From assembly GCA_965228625.1 (NCBI GenBank), contig OZ245829.1, forward strand, positions 3,720,001 to 3,784,000: a DNA stretch of 64,000 nucleotides, read 5' to 3'. Source of the DNA: UBA2767 sp965228625 (lineage in GTDB: Bacteria; Pseudomonadota; Alphaproteobacteria; Rhizobiales; Methyloligellaceae). The translations under genes and the position numbers were made by a program. Below the pieces are notes generated by a model. That model saw only the letters and a list, made by a program, of their open reading frames with translations. It did no database searches and was not told the origin of the DNA. Position 1 is the stretch's first letter. Every line of letters starts with the position of its first letter. Of this stretch, positions 60,981-64,000 are shown in pieces.

Positions 60981-62963
60981 TCAGGCCGCGCCACCGGCTG
61001 TGGCCGCGTCTGATGCCTGCTCGGGAACGATCCGCTGCTGAGACGAGATCTGCTCGACGCACTTGGTGCCGCTCATCGGCCGCCCGTAGAGAAAGCCCTG
61101 GGCCTGGGTGCATCCGAGCGTCTTGAGAATTTCTCTCTGCTCGAGCGTCTCGACACCCTCCGCGGTGATGGCCACGCCGAGCGACCGTCCCATGGCGATG
61201 ATGCATCTGACGATGCCCATGATCGCGTTGTCGCGGCCCATCGATCTGACAAACGATTTATCGATCTTGATCTTGTTGAACGGGAAGCTGGAGATGTAGC
61301 TCAGGCTCGAGTAGCCCGTCCCGAAATCATCCATGGCGATGGATACGCCGAGGTCGCGCAGTTGTTCGAGGTCCTCGACAACCTGACCGGTCGAGCTGAT
61401 CAGAAGGCTCTCGGTGATCTCGAGCTCAAGGCGGCTGGGATCGAGCGCCGATGCATCCAGTGCGCTCTTGACCAGTTCGACGAAATCGCCGGGCTTGAAC
61501 TGCACCGGCGAGAGGTTGACCGAGACCTTCAGCGGCCGTGGCCAGGCGGCAGCATCCCGGCAGGCCTGGTGCAGCACCCATTTTCCGATCGGAATGATCA
61601 TTTCCGTTTCCTCGGCGAGAGGAATGAAATAGCCGGGCGAGACAACCCCGTCGCGGGGATGAACCCAGCGAATGAGTGCCTCGTAACCGCAAATCGTCTC
61701 GGAATTCAGATCGACCTGTGGCTGATAGTGCAGCTCGAACTGGTCGGAATCGATTGCGCGGCGGAGATCGATTTCGCAGTCGCGCCGGCGAATGAAGGCG
61801 GTGTCCATTCCCTGCTCGAAGAACTTGAACGTGTTTCCGCCGTCTGCCTTGGCGCGGCCAAGCGCCAGATTGGCGTGGCGCATGAGGACTGTCGCATCCT
61901 CCGCGTCCCCCGGCGCAATCGCCGCACCGATGGAGACGGCGCAGACGATCTGCTCGCCGTTGATCCAGACCGGGGCCGACAGCGCCTCGCTCAGCGTGGC
62001 GACATAGACCGCCGCCTGCTCGGGCCGCTTCAGTGAAGAGAGCGCCAACGCGAACTGGTCGCTGCCGATGCGCGCGGCAAAATCTCCGTCGCGAATGTTG
62101 GATTTCAACAGCTCGGTGATGTAACGCAGCACCGAGTCACCCGCGCTGTGTCCCATCGCATCGTTGATATCCTTGAAGCGGTCGACGTCGATGACCACCG
62201 TCGCAAGATATTGCCCGGACTCGTTGCAGTCACCCAGCGCCTCGACCAGATGCGCGTCAAACGATCTGCGGTTCGGCAGACCGGTCAGTTCGTCGTGGCC
62301 GGACAGGAACCGCACGCGCTCCTCCGCCTCTGCCCGGTCGCGCGTCTTGCGCAACACGATATAGGAGAAGGTGCCGAAAGCCAGAAGCAGCATGGCGCCG
62401 GTCATGCCGGCGATGAACTTGAAAGAGTTTGCCAGGCTTTCCGCCTGCTCGGACTGTTCGACGAAGGCGACGATGGATCCGAGATAGCCATTGACCGAAT
62501 TGACCGGAATGACGACCGACGCATAGTGCGAGTGGTTGCCCGAGCCGTCATCCGCGTGAAGTTTCGTCGTCGTCTCGCCCAGGGCCAGATGGTACCGGGT
62601 GACCGGTGAGTCCAGTATTTCGAAGGACTGCTCGGTCAGGTTCCAGTCCGCCGGCCCGGTCGAATAGAACAGCTTCTGATCCTTGTCGAAGACGTCGAAG
62701 GCGAAAACGCGCGAGAACATCGTCGCGCGGCGGACAAAGAACTCGTCGTTGAGGAAAGCCTGACTTGCGTTGACAGGCGCAGCGTCGACGATACGCAGCA
62801 GTTCGTCGGCCCAGCGCATCGCCTCCGAACGCCCGTCACGCATCAACTGTGCATCCTTGACCGAGGTCGATGCCAAAACCCCGACGCAAAGCATGCCGAC
62901 GCCCAGCATGATGAAGCTGAGCAACGCTAGGAAATCGCGCCTGAACGAAAAGAACTTGGACAT
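60981..62963 (-). CDS. GGDEF/EAL cyclic-di-GMP protein with degenerate GGDEF
   Basis: 660 aa. Two membrane helices (about 14-37 and 185-208) enclose a periplasmic sensor part with no clear domain. A GGDEF domain follows, but the active site reads RIGSDQFA near 292-299 instead of GG(D/E)EF, so it should not make c-di-GMP. The EAL domain has GYEALIRW near 427-434, LEITES, DDFGTGYSSLSY and EGVETLEQ, all consistent with an active phosphodiesterase. It is therefore predicted to lower c-di-GMP, possibly with the GGDEF as a regulatory GTP site. Convergent with mrp, 60 bases apart. Confidence 0.86.
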   Translation of the reverse strand: MSKFFSFRRDFLALLSFIMLGVGMLCVGVLASTSVKDAQLMRDGRSEAMRWADELLRIVDAAPVNASQAFLNDEFFVRRATMFSRVFAFDVFDKDQKLFYSTGPADWNLTEQSFEILDSPVTRYHLALGETTTKLHADDGSGNHSHYASVVIPVNSVNGYLGSIVAFVEQSEQAESLANSFKFIAGMTGAMLLLAFGTFSYIVLRKTRDRAEAEERVRFLSGHDELTGLPNRRSFDAHLVEALGDCNESGQYLATVVIDVDRFKDINDAMGHSAGDSVLRYITELLKSNIRDGDFAARIGSDQFALALSSLKRPEQAAVYVATLSEALSAPVWINGEQIVCAVSIGAAIAPGDAEDATVLMRHANLALGRAKADGGNTFKFFEQGMDTAFIRRRDCEIDLRRAIDSDQFELHYQPQVDLNSETICGYEALIRWVHPRDGVVSPGYFIPLAEETEMIIPIGKWVLHQACRDAAAWPRPLKVSVNLSPVQFKPGDFVELVKSALDASALDPSRLELEITESLLISSTGQVVEDLEQLRDLGVSIAMDDFGTGYSSLSYISSFPFNKIKIDKSFVRSMGRDNAIMGIVRCIIAMGRSLGVAITAEGVETLEQREILKTLGCTQAQGFLYGRPMSGTKCVEQISSQQRIVPEQASDAATAGGAA

Positions 62964-63170
62964 CCCTGTCCGGCCCCGCGGATTTTTTGCCGTCGCGGGA
63001 AGCCTAGAGGAGGCACGTAAACATCGGCGTAATAAATATGATTAACGATCTGTTTAGGCGGAGTTTTATTAGGCTTTGTACAGAAGAACTCTGTTTCCGC
63101 CAAATAACGGGCGAGATTGATCGGGAGTGGCAAACATTGCAGATCGCGCCGAACTGCGGTTGGGCGAAGG

Positions 63171-64000
63171 TCAGCCGCCGGTTACGGACATGTGACGCGA
63201 GACTGATGGCCGGTTCGTACGCCGGTCAATGACGAAATCATGCCCCTTCGGTTTGCGGGAGATGGCCTCGTCGATTGCGGCTGACAGCAGCCGGTCGCTT
63301 TCGTCAGACCGCAGCGGCCCGCGCAGATCTGCCGCGTCATCCTGACCGAGGCACATATACAGCGTTCCGGTGCATGTCACCCTGACCCGGTTGCAGGACT
63401 CGCAGAAATTGTGGGTCATGGGCGTGATGAAGCCGATCCTGCCGCCCGTCTCGGCGACCTCGACATAGCGGGCGGGGCCGCCGGTCTTGTAAGGGATGTC
63501 CGTGAGCGTCCACTTGTCCATGAGGCGCGCGCGGACCACAGAGAGCGGCAGATACTGGTCGGAACGGTCGCCGTCGATATCGCCCATCGGCATAGCCTCG
63601 ATGAACGTCAGGTCCATGCCATGGCCATGGGTCCAGCGGATCATCTCGTCATACTCGTCGTCGTTGACGCCTTTCAGCGCAACGGCATTGATCTTGACGT
63701 GAAGTCCGGCCGCCCGGGCCGCATCGATGCCTTGCATGACCTGTTCGAAGTTGCCCCAGCGCGTGATCGTCTTGAACTTCTCGGGCACCAGCGAATCCAG
63801 CGAAACGTTGACCCGCTTCACCCCGCAGTCGGCCAATCGGCCGGCGAACCGGGGAAGCTGACTGCCGTTCGTGGTCAGTGTCAGCTCGTCAAGCGCGCCG
63901 GCTTGGAGGTGCCGCGACAGGGCTTCAAACAGCCAGATGATGTTCTTGCGAACGAGCGGTTCACCGCCCGTGATTCTCAGTTTGCGCACGCCCTTGGCGA
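63171..64000 (-). CDS. moaA: MoaA, GTP 3',8-cyclase (3' part, runs off the right edge)
   Basis: Partial: the reading frame continues past position 64000, so the radical-SAM CxxxCxxC is outside the window. Visible are RKLRITGGEPLVRKNI, MGDIDGDRSD and the second cluster site CESCNRVRVTCTGTLYMC, plus the terminal GG of the family (MSVTGG). It starts molybdenum cofactor synthesis. It lies 207 bases from the EAL gene and makes a second Mo-cofactor site 5 kb from moeA-fdhD. Confidence 0.9.
   Translation of the reverse strand, partial: AKGVRKLRITGGEPLVRKNIIWLFEALSRHLQAGALDELTLTTNGSQLPRFAGRLADCGVKRVNVSLDSLVPEKFKTITRWGNFEQVMQGIDAARAAGLHVKINAVALKGVNDDEYDEMIRWTHGHGMDLTFIEAMPMGDIDGDRSDQYLPLSVVRARLMDKWTLTDIPYKTGGPARYVEVAETGGRIGFITPMTHNFCESCNRVRVTCTGTLYMCLGQDDAADLRGPLRSDESDRLLSAAIDEAISRKPKGHDFVIDRRTNRPSVSRHMSVTGG

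Noticed and set aside
1..64000. CRISPR arrays, tRNA or rRNA genes, insertion sequences
   Set aside because: No direct-repeat and spacer pattern, no tRNA-like cloverleaf with CCA end, no rRNA sequence and no transposase motif was noticed in the window.

Overview
The window is a roughly 60% GC chromosomal segment. Alternative GTG and TTG starts are common, operons are tight with TGATG or ATGA overlaps, and the gene families point to an alphaproteobacterium, probably Hyphomicrobiales. That placement is inferred from the genes, not tested. About five sixths of it (1-53 kb) is one large surface-glycan locus. The right end (53-64 kb) is housekeeping and cofactor DNA: TauD-like dioxygenase, Crp/Fnr regulator, moeA-mobB-mobA-fdhD, an Mrp/ApbC ATPase, a GGDEF/EAL protein and the 3' part of moaA. 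I saw no rRNA, tRNA, IS element or CRISPR array.

Left block, 0-17.6 kb, mostly minus strand: a complete pseudaminic-acid route. PseB and PseC lie at 26-2278. A long operon read from 16450 down to 5402 encodes an N-acetyl-sugar amidotransferase (PseA/WbpG type), a Gfo/Idh/MocA oxidoreductase, PseF, a PseG-PseH fusion, PseI, a second diverged NeuB-family synthase, HisH and HisF paralogues, a methyltransferase-like protein and a putative transferase. The HisH/HisF/WbpG set suggests an acetamidino-type modification. A second copy of the putative transferase (3728-5383) faces it tail to tail. The pair resembles Kps-type capsule transferases and is a candidate for adding nonulosonic acids.

Middle block, 16.6-28 kb: a glycan-decorating set. 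It holds two stand-alone sulfotransferase-like proteins, an orphan ABC-exporter-like membrane protein with no ATPase domain, a methyltransferase, a polysaccharide deacetylase-like protein, an unusual 899-residue deacetylase-sulfotransferase-beta-sandwich fusion, and two GT4 glycosyltransferases. Several genes contain AT-rich patches.

Third block, 28-53 kb: an amidated diacetamido-uronic-acid polysaccharide. An AsnB-type amidotransferase and three SDR enzymes recall Bordetella wbmE-H. A WbpA-like dehydrogenase, a WbpB-WbpD fusion and WbpE supply UDP-GlcNAc(3NAc)A. Wzm/Wzt exports the chain, and an O-antigen ligase/polymerase-like protein, a second AsnB-type enzyme, GT4 and CgeB-like transferases, methyltransferases, an AlgI-type O-acetyltransferase with an SGNH-like partner and an initiating sugar-phosphate transferase complete the set. 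No Wzx flippase is visible, which favours ABC-dependent export.

Together the locus appears to build a surface polysaccharide (probably LPS O-chain or capsule) rich in nonulosonic and diamino-uronic sugars, tailored by amidination, amidation, sulfation, deacetylation, methylation and O-acetylation.
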